Source: Neoroseomonas alkaliterrae (GTDB lineage Bacteria > Pseudomonadota > Alphaproteobacteria > Acetobacterales > Acetobacteraceae). From it: a stretch of DNA of 64,000 nucleotides. Every line of letters starts with the position of its first letter. Position 1 is the first letter of the stretch. Shown piece by piece: positions 16,946-28,976 of the stretch. Under the pieces are notes generated by a model. The model was not told the DNA's origin. It was given only the letters and a program-made list of their open reading frames with translations, and ran no database searches. Both the position numbers and the translations under genes were made by a program. The stretch spans positions 310,001-374,000 of the forward strand of contig NZ_JACIJE010000002.1 in the NCBI RefSeq assembly GCF_014199195.1, written 5' to 3'.

Positions 16946-17823
16946 TGCAGGCGCCCGGCCGCGAGGTCCCGCAGATAGGTGCCATAGGCGGTCTTGCCGA
17001 GCGCATCGGCCTGGCGCGTCAGGGCCGCGGCGTCGATGAAGCCCATGCGGAAGGCGATCTCCTCCGGGCAGCCGACCTGCAGGCCCTGGCGGTCCTGCAC
17101 GGTCTGCACGAAGAGTGCCGCCTGCAGCAGCGAAGCCGGCGTGCCGGCATCGAGCCAGGCGCAGCCGCGGCCGAGCTGTTCCGCATAGAGGGATCCGAGG
17201 CCGAGATAGATCCTGTTGAGGTCCGTGATCTCGAGCTCCCCGCGCGCCGAGGGGGCGAGGTCGCGGGCGAGCGCGGTCACGCGGGAATCGTAGAAGTAGA
17301 GCCCGATCACCGCCCAGTCCGATCTCGGCTGCCGCGGCTTCTCCTCGAGCGAGAGCACGCGCCCCGCGGCGTCGAACTCGGCCACGCCGTAGCGTTCGGG
17401 GTCGGCCACGCGGTAGCCGAAGATGGTCGCCTCCCCGGCCCTGGCCCGCTCGGCCGCCGCCTTGAGGCTTTCCACCAGGCCATGGCCGTAGATGATGTTG
17501 TCCCCGAGCGCCAGCGCGCAGGGCTGCCCGCCGATCCAGTCGGCGCCGATGTGGAAGGCCTGGGCGATGCCCTCGGGCTTCGGCTGCTCGGCATAGGTGA
17601 TGGTCACGCCGAACTGGCTGCCGTCGCCGAGCAGGCGGCGGAACTGCGGCAGGTCGGCCGGTGTCGAGATCAGCAGGATGTCGCGGATGCCCGCCAGCAT
17701 CAGCGTGCCGAGCGGGTAATAGACCATCGGCTTGTCATAGACCGGCAGGAGCTGCTTCGAGGCCGCGAGCGTCATCGGATGCAGTCGCGTGCCGGACCCG
17801 CCGGCGAGCAGGATGCCCTTCAT
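16942..17823 (-). CDS. rfbA: Glucose-1-phosphate thymidylyltransferase
   Basis: This 293-residue nucleotidyltransferase starts with [18 protein letters not shown], the RmlA signature. It continues with [10 protein letters not shown], which contributes to the active site, and [10 protein letters not shown], which holds the metal-binding Asp. It forms dTDP-glucose from dTTP and glucose 1-phosphate and is the committed step toward rhamnose. Feedback inhibition by dTDP-rhamnose is known for the family. It lies 43 bp downstream of rfbB and overlaps rfbC. Confidence 0.97.
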   Translation of the reverse strand: MKGILLAGGSGTRLHPMTLAASKQLLPVYDKPMVYYPLGTLMLAGIRDILLISTPADLPQFRRLLGDGSQFGVTITYAEQPKPEGIAQAFHIGADWIGGQPCALALGDNIIYGHGLVESLKAAAERARAGEATIFGYRVADPERYGVAEFDAAGRVLSLEEKPRQPRSDWAVIGLYFYDSRVTALARDLAPSARGELEITDLNRIYLGLGSLYAEQLGRGCAWLDAGTPASLLQAALFVQTVQDRQGLQVGCPEEIAFRMGFIDAAALTRQADALGKTAYGTYLRDLAAGRLQ

Positions 17824-17866
17824 TCACCTGTCCTTCGCGTGGGGTCGCCGCGCAGCGCCTGCGGCC

Positions 17867-18928
17867 TCATGGCTTGACCCCGCCCAGGCGCTCGCCGGCA
17901 TAGCGCCGCTCGCGGATCGGCCGCCACCAGGCCTCGTTGTCGAGATACCAGGCGATGGTCTCCGCAAGCCCGGTCTCGAAGTCGCGGCGGGCGCGCCAGC
18001 CGAGGGCGCGCTCGGCGCCCGAGGGGTCCATGGCGTAGCGGAAATCGTGGCCCGGGCGGTCCTTGACGAAGGTGATCAGGCGCTCGCGCGGGCCGGCGGG
18101 GTCGGGGCGCAGGCGGTCGAGCGTGGCGCAGATGGCGCGGACCACTTCGAGGTTGGTGCGCTCCTGCCGCGGGCCGAGGCAGTAGGTCGCGCCCGGTTCG
18201 CCGCGGAACAGCGCGAGCACGAGCGCCTCGGCATGGTCCTCGACATGGATCCAGTCGCGGATGTTGGAGCCGTCGCCATAGACCGGCAGCGGCCGGCCCT
18301 CGAGCGCGTTGAGCGTGACGAGCGGGATCAGCTTCTCGGGGAACTGCCAGGGGCCGTAGTTGTTCGTGGTGTTCGAGACGAAGGCGGGCAGGCCGTAGGT
18401 GTGCCGCCAGGCGCGCACCAGATGGTCCGAGGCCGCCTTGGAGGCCGAATAGGGGCTGCGCGGATCGTAGCGCGTATGCTCGTCGAAGGGCTTGTCGTCG
18501 CGGCTTTCGAGCGAGCCGAACACCTCGTCGGTGGAGACGTGGTGGAAGCGGAAGGCCGCCTTTTCCGCCGCCGGCAGGCCGGCCCAGTGTTCCCGCGCCG
18601 CCTCCAGCAGCACCTGGGTGCCGACGACATTGGTGCGGATGAACTCGGCCGGGCCGTCGATCGAGCGGTCCACATGGGATTCGGCGGCGAGGTGCATCAC
18701 CGCGCGCGGGCGGTGGGTGGCGAAGACCTCGCGCAGCGCCGCCGCGTCGCAGATATCGGCCTTCACATGGATGTGGCGGCGGTCGTGCAGCCAGCGGCCG
18801 AGCGCCTCGGGGCTCGCCGCATAGGTGAGGCGGTCGAGATTCACCACCACCTCCTCGGTCGTGGCGAGCAGGCGGCGCACCACCGCCGAGCCGATGAAGC
18901 CGAAGCCGCCGGTGATCAGGAGGGTCAT
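17867..18928 (-). CDS. rfbB: dTDP-glucose 4,6-dehydratase
   Basis: This 353-residue extended short-chain dehydrogenase has the NAD-binding TGGFGFIGS near the N-terminus, AAESHVDRSIDGP, STDEVFGSL, and the catalytic YSASKAASDHL. It also has the NNYGPWQFPEKLIPL block typical of RmlB. It converts dTDP-glucose to dTDP-4-keto-6-deoxyglucose. It is the first rfb gene in the minus-strand run, 68 bp downstream of a GT2 glycosyltransferase, so the rfb genes probably form one transcript with the upstream gmd-fcl and transferase genes. Confidence 0.97.
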   Translation of the reverse strand: MTLLITGGFGFIGSAVVRRLLATTEEVVVNLDRLTYAASPEALGRWLHDRRHIHVKADICDAAALREVFATHRPRAVMHLAAESHVDRSIDGPAEFIRTNVVGTQVLLEAAREHWAGLPAAEKAAFRFHHVSTDEVFGSLESRDDKPFDEHTRYDPRSPYSASKAASDHLVRAWRHTYGLPAFVSNTTNNYGPWQFPEKLIPLVTLNALEGRPLPVYGDGSNIRDWIHVEDHAEALVLALFRGEPGATYCLGPRQERTNLEVVRAICATLDRLRPDPAGPRERLITFVKDRPGHDFRYAMDPSGAERALGWRARRDFETGLAETIAWYLDNEAWWRPIRERRYAGERLGGVKP

Positions 18929-18996
18929 GCGGGCCGTTATTCGCCTGTCGGGGATACGGGAGGAAGCCTCCGCTTAGGGCAGGAAAGCGGCAGCAT

Positions 18997-19929
18997 CTAG
19001 ACGGCGCCGTCGCGGCGCTGGGCGCGGCCCCGCCAATGGCCGGGCAGGCGCGCCAGGAACCGGGCCGGCCAGAGGGGATCGGCCGCGAAGGCCGCGCCGG
19101 CGGTCGCGAGCGCGGCCGGCAGCGCCCCGGCCCGCGCCTGCAGCGCCGCCCGGTAGCCGGCCGCCCAGGCGTGCCAGCGACGATAGGTGGCGCGCTCGGC
19201 CGTCCCCGCCGCGCTTTCCCCGAGCCGCGTCCGCGCGAGGTCGAGCAGGTGGCGCGAGAGCTTGTCGCGCAGGTCGCCGGCCGCGAAGGTGAGCGAGCCT
19301 TCGTGGCTGCGATAGCGGATGACGGTGGCATCGAGCGTCGCGCAGCGCGGGCCGAGCAGGGCGAGCCGGAGCCAGAAATCCTTGTCGGCGGCGAGCGGGA
19401 AGCGGATGTCGAAGGGCCCCGCCCCGCCCCGCGCGCCCAGCCGGTCGAGCAGCGGGCGGCGGAAGAAGGCCGCGTTCATGGTGGTGATGCCGCCGATGGC
19501 GTTGTCCACCGAGAGCGCATTCGCCGCGCCCGAGAGGCGCTTCAGCACCACCTCCCGCCCCTCGCGCTCGGTGAAGAACTCCGCCGCGCCGAGCACCATC
19601 TCCGCGCCGGTGCCGGCGAGCGCCGCCTCGGCCGCGGCGAAGGCGCCGGGGGCGTAGAGGTCGTCGCTGTTGAGCAGGCCGATCACCGGCGCGCGCGCGG
19701 CGGCGATGCCCTTGTTGAGCGCGTCGTAGAGGTTGCGGTCCTTCTCGCGGATGACGGTGAGGTGGGGGTGGCGGGCCAGCACCTCGGCCGTGCCGTCGGT
19801 GGAAAGGCCGTCCACCACGATGTGCTCGACCGCGTCATGGCCCTGGGCGAGCACGCTGCCGATCGCCGCGCCGATCGTCGCGGCGCGGTTGAGGCAGGGC
19901 GTGACGATGGAAAGGCGGGGGGTGCTCAT
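18997..19929 (-). CDS. Family 2 glycosyltransferase
   Basis: This 310-residue GT-A fold transferase begins with LSIVTPCLNRAATIGAAIGS and has HIVVDGLSTDGTAEVL, NKGIAAARAPVIGLLNSDD (the DxD-like metal site) and a C-terminal helical region. It probably adds one sugar to the growing surface glycan at the cytoplasmic face. Donor and linkage are not predictable. It closely resembles the transferase at 23721 in domain type. It lies between a larger transferase (13 bp gap) and rfbB. Confidence 0.93.
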   Translation of the reverse strand: MSTPRLSIVTPCLNRAATIGAAIGSVLAQGHDAVEHIVVDGLSTDGTAEVLARHPHLTVIREKDRNLYDALNKGIAAARAPVIGLLNSDDLYAPGAFAAAEAALAGTGAEMVLGAAEFFTEREGREVVLKRLSGAANALSVDNAIGGITTMNAAFFRRPLLDRLGARGGAGPFDIRFPLAADKDFWLRLALLGPRCATLDATVIRYRSHEGSLTFAAGDLRDKLSRHLLDLARTRLGESAAGTAERATYRRWHAWAAGYRAALQARAGALPAALATAGAAFAADPLWPARFLARLPGHWRGRAQRRDGAV

Positions 19930-19942
19930 GGGCGCCGCGCCT

Positions 19943-21601
19943 TCACCGGCCCAGCAGCCGCGTGGCGAGGCGGCGCAGGCGCGGACTGTGGGCGAGCCGC
20001 TCGGCGAGGCGGCCGAGGGCCGGGTGCAGCCGGTCGGCGAGCCCGATCAGGGCCAGCGCCCGGCGCGCCGGGGCGGCGGCGCGCGCGGCCTCCCGCACGG
20101 CCGCATCGGCGGCGGCGAAGGCGGCGGCGAGGCGGGCGGCGGCGGCCTCGCCCTCGCGCCGCGCGGCGAGCGCGATCCAGCCGGGCCGGTCGGCCTCGGC
20201 GCTGGCCGGGCGGGTGGCGAGCACGGCGTCGGCGACATGCAGCGGCGCCCCGGCCTCGAGCAGGAGCGCGGCGAGCGCGGGGGCGGTCGCGGGCAGCGCG
20301 GCGGCGCGCTCGGCGAGGAAGGCCGCGCGGATCAGCGTGGCCTCGGGCACGCCCAGACCCTCGGGGCCCGCCTCGCCGGCCAGCAGGCGCGCCCAGGCGG
20401 CGGCGAGGTCATCGGCGCGGTGCAGCGTGGTGCTGCCATCGGGCCGGAGCGCGAGGTGATGGCCGCGAATGGCGACCGCCCCGGCCGGCGCTGCCATGGC
20501 GGCGGCGCGGAGCGCGGCGGCGTCCGGCGCGGCGCCGGGCGGGGCGTGCAGCAGCCAGGTCGCGCCCGGCGGGGGCGCGGCGCCGGGGGCGAGCGGCGCG
20601 ATGCCGGCGGCGGCGAGATCGCCGTCCGGCTCGGGCGCCGGCAGCGTCAGGCCGAGGCGGCCCGGGACGCGGCGGAGCCGCGCGGTGGGGGTGAGAAGGA
20701 ACTCGGCCAGGGCGGGCAGTGCGGCCTGCCAGCGCGCATGGCCGGCGGCGATGTCCTCCCGCGCGCGGGCGCCGATCTCTCGCGCGCGGGTGAAGTCGCG
20801 CGGCGTGGGGCGGCCGGGGGCGTAGAGAAGCCCGTTCACCCCGTGAGAGACGTATTCGTTCATCGTCGGCGCATCCGGGGCGACGACGCAGAGGCCGCGG
20901 GCCATCGCCTCGAGGAAGGACATGCCGATGCCTTCCAGCGGGCGGGGGGCGAAGAAGACGTTGGCCGCCTCCTGCGCGGCGCGGAAGGGGGTGCCATCCG
21001 GCGTCCAGACCGTGCGGTCGAGCCGCGCGAGATGCCCCGGCACGGCGGCGGGGAAGGGCGCCTCGTGGCCCGGGTCGGGGGCGTCGTGGATGGTCAGGCT
21101 GTCGAAGCGCGTGCCTGCGGTCAGGGCGAAGACGGAAGCGGGCGGGATCTCGCTGCGCCGGTACCAGAACACCCCGCGCAGGCCGGGGGCGGGGTCGGCC
21201 GGGCGGTGCCGCGCCGGATCGGGGTAGTATTGGGCGTAGGCATGGACCGGCGCGCGGCGCATCACCTCGGCATGCAGCGCGCGGGAGAAGCACAGCACCT
21301 TCGCCGTGTTGAAATGCGGCTTCCAGAGGAAGGCGCCGCCGCGCCACATCGCATCGTGCATCGGCGCGTAGGTGACGTTGGGATGCCGGCCCGAGAGCAG
21401 CGCGAAGGCCTCATGGAGCTGCAGCACCACGATGGCGTCGTAGTCGCGTTCGTCGAAGCCGGCGCAGGCTTCGCGCAGCTTCGCGGGGTCGGGCTCGGCG
21501 AAGAAGGCGTCCACCTGCGCGTGGTCGGCGAGCAGGTCGAGCAGGAAGCGCGTCGAGCCCGTCTTCGCGTGGTAGGCGAGGCCGAGATAGGCGACGCGCA
21601 C
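19943..21601 (-). CDS. Glycosyltransferase (GT4-like) with Ala-rich C-terminal extension
   Basis: The frame begins best at a GTG (21601), ten bases after the fcl stop, giving 552 residues. The N-terminus is MRVAYLGLAYHAKTGSTRF, a GT-B-like start, followed by VLQLHEAFALL and THNE-like loops. A nucleotide-sugar-binding C-terminal half is seen as FFAPRPLEGIGMSFLEAMAR with NEYVSHGVNGLLY. These are GT4 hallmarks and lie at about residues 230-300. The last 230 residues are Ala-rich, helical and of unknown role. An open frame extends 39 codons upstream of the GTG into fcl and is rejected for lack of domain content. Confidence 0.8.
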   Translation of the reverse strand: MRVAYLGLAYHAKTGSTRFLLDLLADHAQVDAFFAEPDPAKLREACAGFDERDYDAIVVLQLHEAFALLSGRHPNVTYAPMHDAMWRGGAFLWKPHFNTAKVLCFSRALHAEVMRRAPVHAYAQYYPDPARHRPADPAPGLRGVFWYRRSEIPPASVFALTAGTRFDSLTIHDAPDPGHEAPFPAAVPGHLARLDRTVWTPDGTPFRAAQEAANVFFAPRPLEGIGMSFLEAMARGLCVVAPDAPTMNEYVSHGVNGLLYAPGRPTPRDFTRAREIGARAREDIAAGHARWQAALPALAEFLLTPTARLRRVPGRLGLTLPAPEPDGDLAAAGIAPLAPGAAPPPGATWLLHAPPGAAPDAAALRAAAMAAPAGAVAIRGHHLALRPDGSTTLHRADDLAAAWARLLAGEAGPEGLGVPEATLIRAAFLAERAAALPATAPALAALLLEAGAPLHVADAVLATRPASAEADRPGWIALAARREGEAAAARLAAAFAAADAAVREAARAAAPARRALALIGLADRLHPALGRLAERLAHSPRLRRLATRLLGR

Positions 21602-21611
21602 GCCGCGCCCG

Positions 21612-23676
<2,065 letters not shown>

Positions 23677-23720
23677 CTAGCAGCCACGGCGCTGCCCCGG
23701 AAGGCCCGCGCCGCCGCGGG

Positions 23721-24743
23721 TCAAGAGGTCCGGAACCACTGCGCCATCGCGCGGAGCCGTGCCGTCAGCCCGGCGGGCAGGCGGCGCGCGAGCCTGCCGG
23801 GGAGGGAGGCGGGGGCCGCTGGCGCGCCCAGGGCTTCGCGCAGCCGGGCCGCCTCGATCCGCTCGCGCAGCCAGGCCTGCTGGAACATCTCGATCCGCCG
23901 CCTGTCCCATTCCGCGCTGCGATAGAGCGGCGCCGCGTTCTGGATGGCGAAGACCTCCGGCTGGCCCTTGGCGAGATCGGAGGAGGCGCCGCCCATCGCG
24001 AAGGAGGCGATGACGGTCGGGATCCGGCGCAGCCGGATCTCCGGATCGCCGATCACCGCGAGCCACCATGCGTAGTCGGCATGGCGCCGCCAGCGCAGGT
24101 CGAAGGGGCCGGTGCGCTCGAACACCGCACGCCGGGCGAGCGTCGCCTGGTGGGGCAGGCAGCCCAGCACCATCTCCTCGGCGGCCTTCTCGGGCGGCGG
24201 CGGGGCGTAGACGTGCCGCTCCCCGCCGATCCGCACCTCGAGCGAGCCGTAGTACACGTCGCCTCCGGGATCGGCGGCGATCGCGGCCATGGCGTCGCGC
24301 AGCGCATCCGGCCCGGCGAAGAGATCGTCGGCGTTCAGGAACAGCACGAACTCGCCCCTCGCGCGCGCGACGCCCTTGTTCATGGCGTCGTAGAGGCCCG
24401 AATCGGGTTCCGACACCAGGACGGCGAGCCGCGGGCGCCAGGCCTCCAGCATGGCGAGCGTGCCGTCGGTCGAGACGCCGTCGATGACGATGTGCTCCAC
24501 CGCCGGCCAGGTCTGGGCGGCGACGCTCTCGAGGCAGGCCTGCAGGGTCGCGGCGGCGTTGCGGCAGACGGTGACGACGCTGACGAGGGGCTTGCCCGGG
24601 TCGGCCGGGAGCGGGTTCGGGTCCACCTGGTCCTGGAACTCCTGACATTCGGCGCCGGCATGGGCGGCCCGCGCCTCATCATGCACGCCTCCCGCACCGC
24701 CGGGAAATCGGCCCGGCCGCGCGAAGCCGCTTGCGCGCGGCAT
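23721..24743 (-). CDS. Family 2 glycosyltransferase
   Basis: The domain is clear: LVSVVTVCRNAAATLQACLE at about residue 53, HIVIDGVSTDGTLAMLEAW, YDAMNKGVARARGEFVLFLN and NADDLF with the DxD-like site, then PHQATLARRAVFERTGPFD. This is a GT-A family 2 transferase of a WcaA-like type, probably adding a sugar to the surface glycan. The start is uncertain. The long form begins at 24743 (340 residues), but a GTG at 24686 sits just after GGGAGG on the minus strand and would remove a low-complexity leader. The gene is divergent from the FkbM methyltransferase. Confidence 0.9.
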   Translation of the reverse strand: MPRASGFARPGRFPGGAGGVHDEARAAHAGAECQEFQDQVDPNPLPADPGKPLVSVVTVCRNAAATLQACLESVAAQTWPAVEHIVIDGVSTDGTLAMLEAWRPRLAVLVSEPDSGLYDAMNKGVARARGEFVLFLNADDLFAGPDALRDAMAAIAADPGGDVYYGSLEVRIGGERHVYAPPPPEKAAEEMVLGCLPHQATLARRAVFERTGPFDLRWRRHADYAWWLAVIGDPEIRLRRIPTVIASFAMGGASSDLAKGQPEVFAIQNAAPLYRSAEWDRRRIEMFQQAWLRERIEAARLREALGAPAAPASLPGRLARRLPAGLTARLRAMAQWFRTS

Positions 24744-24799
24744 CGCGCCGCGCCAGCGTGCCGCCCCGAGACGAGAACGAAGGGGAGGGCCATCGGGGC

Positions 24800-25834
24800 A
24801 TGAACAATCCGGTGGCGCGGATCAAGGGGATCCTCGGCGAGTTGCTGCTGAACGGCCGGCAGGCGCTGGAAGTGATGCGCGCGCAGGCCATGCGGCTGGA
24901 CCGGATCGACGAGGGCCAGGCGCTGCGCCTCGGGCGTCTGGAGCGTGAGCAGGCGCGACGGTTCGCGGCGCTCGAGCGGAAGCTCGAGGCGATGGGCGCC
25001 CATGGCGGACTGCCCGGTGTGCCGGGTGCGCCGGTGGAGGCAATCGCAGCCGAACCGCTCGACGAAATTGCCAGCTTGAGCCGCGAGCGCGCGCGCATCC
25101 TCCGGCTCGCCGCGCTGCTCGCGCCGTTCCGTCCGCGCGATGCGCGCAAGGTCAGGGTCGGCCCGCCCCGGGATGGCGGCTATGTCATGGTCGAGGACTG
25201 GGGCGGGCTCGCGGGGGCCATCTCGATCGGCATCGGCGATGACGATGCCTGGGACCGCGCGATGCTCGGCCATGGCTGCCCCGTCGCGCAATTCGACCAC
25301 ACCATCACCGCGCCGCCGGGCACCGCCCCCGGGCTTGCCTGGCAGCCCCTCGGGATCGGCACCGTGGATGTGAACAACATCCGCACGCTGCGCTCGCTGA
25401 TCGCGCTCTCCGGTTTGCCGGAGGCCGGCGACCTGGTGCTCAAGATGGATGTCGAGGCCGCCGAGTGGCCGGTCCTCGCGGCGGGGGAAGCCACGGCGCC
25501 GCTCGAGCGGTTCCGGCAGATCCTGATCGAGTTTCACTGGTTCGACCGGATCGGCGGGGACCGCTGGTTCGCGGAGGCCGAGGCCGCGCTGACGCATCTT
25601 ACGCGCAGCCATGCGGTTGTGCATGTGCACGCCAACAACTGGGGTGGCGCGGCGCTGATCGGGGGCGTCCCCTTCCCCTGCGTCCTCGAGGTGACGCTCC
25701 TGCGCCGCGACGTCGCCGAACTGGAGCCGGAGACCGGCTTCTTCCCGACGCCGCTCGACGCGCCCTGCAATCCTTCGCGGCCCGACATATTCCTCGGCAC
25801 CTTCCGCTTTCCGCAGCCTCCGGCGGACGAGTGA
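24800..25834 (+). CDS. FkbM family methyltransferase
   Basis: This 344-residue protein has an N-terminal helical, Arg/Glu-rich segment (about 1-100) likely to form a coiled coil. An FkbM-type SAM methyltransferase domain follows. It shows ISIGIGDDDAWDRAM (binding loop region), LVLKMDVEAAEWPVL (the FkbM D-E-E hallmark) and ILIEFHWFD. Such enzymes O-methylate sugars or other small groups in polysaccharide loci. AAGGGGAGGG upstream supports the ATG. The long upstream frame overlaps the divergent gene and is discarded. It is the first gene of a plus-strand group with the 993-residue protein, the sulfotransferase and a GT4. Confidence 0.88.
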   Translation: MNNPVARIKGILGELLLNGRQALEVMRAQAMRLDRIDEGQALRLGRLEREQARRFAALERKLEAMGAHGGLPGVPGAPVEAIAAEPLDEIASLSRERARILRLAALLAPFRPRDARKVRVGPPRDGGYVMVEDWGGLAGAISIGIGDDDAWDRAMLGHGCPVAQFDHTITAPPGTAPGLAWQPLGIGTVDVNNIRTLRSLIALSGLPEAGDLVLKMDVEAAEWPVLAAGEATAPLERFRQILIEFHWFDRIGGDRWFAEAEAALTHLTRSHAVVHVHANNWGGAALIGGVPFPCVLEVTLLRRDVAELEPETGFFPTPLDAPCNPSRPDIFLGTFRFPQPPADE

Positions 25835-25850
25835 GGGCGAGCGGCGGACC

Positions 25851-25879
25851 TTGACCTTTCCCACTGCGTCAACTAGCGC
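25851..25879 (+). promoter_or_regulatory. Possible sigma-70-type promoter before the 993-residue gene
   Basis: TTGACC at 25851-25856 is followed by a 17-base spacer and TAGCGC at 25874-25879, in the 123-bp gap upstream of a TTG-start gene. The -35 match is good and the -10 match is weak, so this is a tentative call. Confidence 0.35.
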
Positions 25880-25957
25880 ACCACCCCAGGTTGCAGCCTT
25901 TCGGGTGCGCATTCGGCGCGTGCCCACCCCATCCCCCGGCGCGCGGAGCGGACCCCC

Positions 25958-28939
25958 TTGACGAGCACGAGCCCATCCGAAGCCGTTTCGGACCTCGACC
26001 GCATCATTCCTCCCGAGATCAAGAACGACGCCTTCTACCGGCTGATCACGGAGCTCTCGGCGACCGAGGATCTGCGCCATGTCCTCGAGATCGGCTCCTC
26101 CGCGGGCGGCGGCAGCACCGAGGCCTTCGTGGCCGGGCTCGCGAGGAATCCGGGCCAGCCGAAGCTGTTCTGCATCGAGGTCTCTAGGCCGCGCTTCGAG
26201 GTGCTGCGCCAGACCTACGCCGACCGGCCCTTCGTGCACTGCTACAACATGTCCTCTGTCGCACCCTCGGAGTTCCCGAGCGAGGACGACGTCAAGAATT
26301 TCTACCATAACGAGAAATCGGGCCTGCGGAAGTTCCCGCTTGACGAGGTGCTGCGCTGGCTCGAGCAGGACATCGCCTATGTCGAGGGCGCGGGCGTCGA
26401 AGCCGGCGCGATCGAGCGCATCAAGGCCGAGCACGGCATCGAGCATTTCGACCTGGTGCTGATCGACGGGTCGGAATTCACCGGCGAGGTCGAGCTCGAG
26501 AAGGTGCTCGGCGCGCGGCTGATCCTGCTCGATGACACCAACACCTACAAATGCTTCCGGGCACGCCAGCGGCTGCTGCTCGACCCGAACTACGAGCTCA
26601 TCGCCGACGACCAGAGCCTGCGCAACGGCTATTCGGCCTTCCGCCGCCGCGCGGATGCCGAAGACCTGCCGGTCCACTTCTTCACCATCGTCCTCAATGG
26701 CGAACCCTTCATCCGCTATCACGAGACGATGCTGGCGAAACTGCCCTTCCGCTGGCACTGGCACGTGGTGGAGGGCGTCGCCGCGCTGAAGCACGATACC
26801 GCCTGGAGCACCGCCAACGGCGGCAAGGTCACCGATTCCATCCACCGGGAGGGCCGCAGCACCGACGGCACGAGCGAATACCTCGACGATCTCGCGCGCC
26901 GCTTCCCCGACCGCGTCACGCTCTACCGCAAGCCGCCCGGCGCCTTCTGGGACGGCAAGCGGGAGATGGTGAACGCGCCGCTGCCCAACATCCGCGAGAC
27001 CTGCCTGCTGTGGCAGATGGACGCCGACGAGCTCTGGACCGTGGAGCAGGTGAGCGAGATGCGCCGCCGCTTCATCGCCGAGCCGACGCGCGGCGCCGCC
27101 TACTACTGGTGCTGGTACTTCGTCGGGCCGGAGAAGGTCATCGCCACGCGCAACAACTACGCGCAGAACCCGGCGGTGGAATGGCTGCGGACCTGGCGCT
27201 TCCGGCCGGGCGACCACTGGGCCGCGCATGAGCCGCCGACGCTGGTCCGCCCCGCGCCCGATGGTTGCGCGCCCGTGGACATCGCGACGCTCGCGCCCTT
27301 CACGCAGGACGAGACCGAAGCCTTCGGCTGCGTGTTCCAGCACTTCGCCTATGTCACGGAGGCGCAGCTCGCCTTCAAGGAGAGCTACTACGGCTATGCC
27401 GGCGCGACGGCGCGCTGGCGTGCGCTGCTCGCGCGGCCTGGCCCTGGGCTGCTCGCCGACCACTTCGACTGGGTGAACGACGGGACGGTCTTCGACGACG
27501 CCACGGTGCTGCGCGTCGCCCCGCTCGCGCGCCAGGGCGCGGATGGCGCCTGGTCGTTCAGCGCGCCCGATGCCGCGCCGGAACCCCCGCCGGTGCCTGT
27601 CCGGCCGCGCATCGTGGTGGACGGCATCTATTGGCAGTATCTCGCCTCGGGCATCGGGCGCGTCTGGCACTCCATGCTCGAGGAATGGGTGAAGGCCGGG
27701 CTTGCCGACCACTTCGTGCTCCTCGACCGCGCCGGCACCGCACCGCGCATCCCGGGGGTGCACATGCGCGGCATCGCGGCGCATGACTACGCGCGCACCG
27801 GCGAGGACAGCCTGCTGCTCGAACGGATCTGCCGGGAGCTCGGCGCGGACCTTTTCGTCTCGACCTACTATTCGTCGCCAACCGCAACGCCCTCCTTCTT
27901 CTTCGGCCACGACATGATCCCGGAGATGACGGGCGAGGACCTCTCGGAGGAGGTGTGGCAGGAGAAGGCGCGCGCCATCCGCCATGCATGCGGGCACGCC
28001 ATGGTCTCGGCGAGTTCCGCCCGCGACCTCGCGCGGCTGCATCCCGAGGTCGCGGAGGCCGATATCACCATCGCCCTTAATGGCCTGCCGCCCGGCTTCA
28101 GCCCGGCGACGGAGGCGGAGATCGCCGAGACGCGCCGCGCGCTCGGCATCAGGGGCGACTATCTGCTGATGGTGGGCGACCGCAGCGGCGCGGGCGGCTA
28201 CAAGAACGGCATCCTCGCCTTCCGCGCGGCCGCGCTCGCCGCCGCGAAGGGCCATGCCTTCGAGATCCTGTGCGTCGGCGGGGCGGAGGAGGTCGAGGCC
28301 GCCTTCCGCGCCGCCGTGCCCGAGGTGAAGGCGCGCCGTGTCAAGGCGGATGACGAGACCCTGCGCCGTCTTTACTCGGGCGCGCATGCGCTGGTCTACC
28401 CGTCGCGCTACGAAGGCTTCGGCATGCCGGTGCTGGAGGCGATGGCCTGCGGCTGCCCGGTGGTCACCTGCGCCAGTTCCTCGCTGATCGAGGTGGGCGG
28501 CGAGGCGGCGATCTTCGTCGAGCCCGAGGATGCGGAGGCCGCGGCCGCTGCGCTGGTCGCGCTCGCGGATCCGGCGGCGCGGGCTGCCCGCCGCGCCGCC
28601 GGCATCGCCCAGGCGGCGCGCTTCACCACGGCGGCGCAGGCCGCGACGGCGATGTCGGCCTTCCGCGCCGCGCTCGCGGGTGTCGAATCCGGCGCGCGGC
28701 CCCGGCCCGGCCCCGGCTGGGAGGAGTTCCGCCGCTACCAGGCGGGCATCCAGGCCTCGCTTGCCGAGGGCGCCGGGTTCCTGCAACGCGCGCGGCGCCG
28801 GGGTGGCTCGGGCCGCGTTGCGGGCGAGCTGCAGCGCGCGCTGATCGAGATCGCGTCCATGAAGAACAGCCCGTTCTGGAAGCTGCGCGGCGTTGTCATC
28901 GGCGTCCTGCGCCGCCTCGGGCTGCGTCAGCGCGGATGA
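25958..28939 (+). CDS. Three-part protein: SAM-methyltransferase-like, GT2-like and GT4 glycosyltransferase domains
   Basis: This 993-residue protein starts at TTG because no earlier in-frame ATG exists. Residues about 20-230 form a Rossmann-like region with [16 protein letters not shown] (42-57) and [14 protein letters not shown] (164-177), like a class I SAM methyltransferase. Residues about 235-510 resemble a GT2-like transferase, with [22 protein letters not shown] and the MDADELW metal motif near 355. Residues about 545-930 are a GT4 domain, with [26 protein letters not shown] and [19 protein letters not shown]. The tail SPFWKLR (971-977) is shared with the next protein. It probably performs two glycosyl transfers plus a modification on one chain. 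Activity of the N-terminal part is uncertain. Confidence 0.85.
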   Translation: MTSTSPSEAVSDLDRIIPPEIKNDAFYRLITELSATEDLRHVLEIGSSAGGGSTEAFVAGLARNPGQPKLFCIEVSRPRFEVLRQTYADRPFVHCYNMSSVAPSEFPSEDDVKNFYHNEKSGLRKFPLDEVLRWLEQDIAYVEGAGVEAGAIERIKAEHGIEHFDLVLIDGSEFTGEVELEKVLGARLILLDDTNTYKCFRARQRLLLDPNYELIADDQSLRNGYSAFRRRADAEDLPVHFFTIVLNGEPFIRYHETMLAKLPFRWHWHVVEGVAALKHDTAWSTANGGKVTDSIHREGRSTDGTSEYLDDLARRFPDRVTLYRKPPGAFWDGKREMVNAPLPNIRETCLLWQMDADELWTVEQVSEMRRRFIAEPTRGAAYYWCWYFVGPEKVIATRNNYAQNPAVEWLRTWRFRPGDHWAAHEPPTLVRPAPDGCAPVDIATLAPFTQDETEAFGCVFQHFAYVTEAQLAFKESYYGYAGATARWRALLARPGPGLLADHFDWVNDGTVFDDATVLRVAPLARQGADGAWSFSAPDAAPEPPPVPVRPRIVVDGIYWQYLASGIGRVWHSMLEEWVKAGLADHFVLLDRAGTAPRIPGVHMRGIAAHDYARTGEDSLLLERICRELGADLFVSTYYSSPTATPSFFFGHDMIPEMTGEDLSEEVWQEKARAIRHACGHAMVSASSARDLARLHPEVAEADITIALNGLPPGFSPATEAEIAETRRALGIRGDYLLMVGDRSGAGGYKNGILAFRAAALAAAKGHAFEILCVGGAEEVEAAFRAAVPEVKARRVKADDETLRRLYSGAHALVYPSRYEGFGMPVLEAMACGCPVVTCASSSLIEVGGEAAIFVEPEDAEAAAAALVALADPAARAARRAAGIAQAARFTTAAQAATAMSAFRAALAGVESGARPRPGPGWEEFRRYQAGIQASLAEGAGFLQRARRRGGSGRVAGELQRALIEIASMKNSPFWKLRGVVIGVLRRLGLRQRG

Positions 28940-28976
28940 GCGGCGCCCATACCGCCGCGACGCCGCCGCCCCGCGC

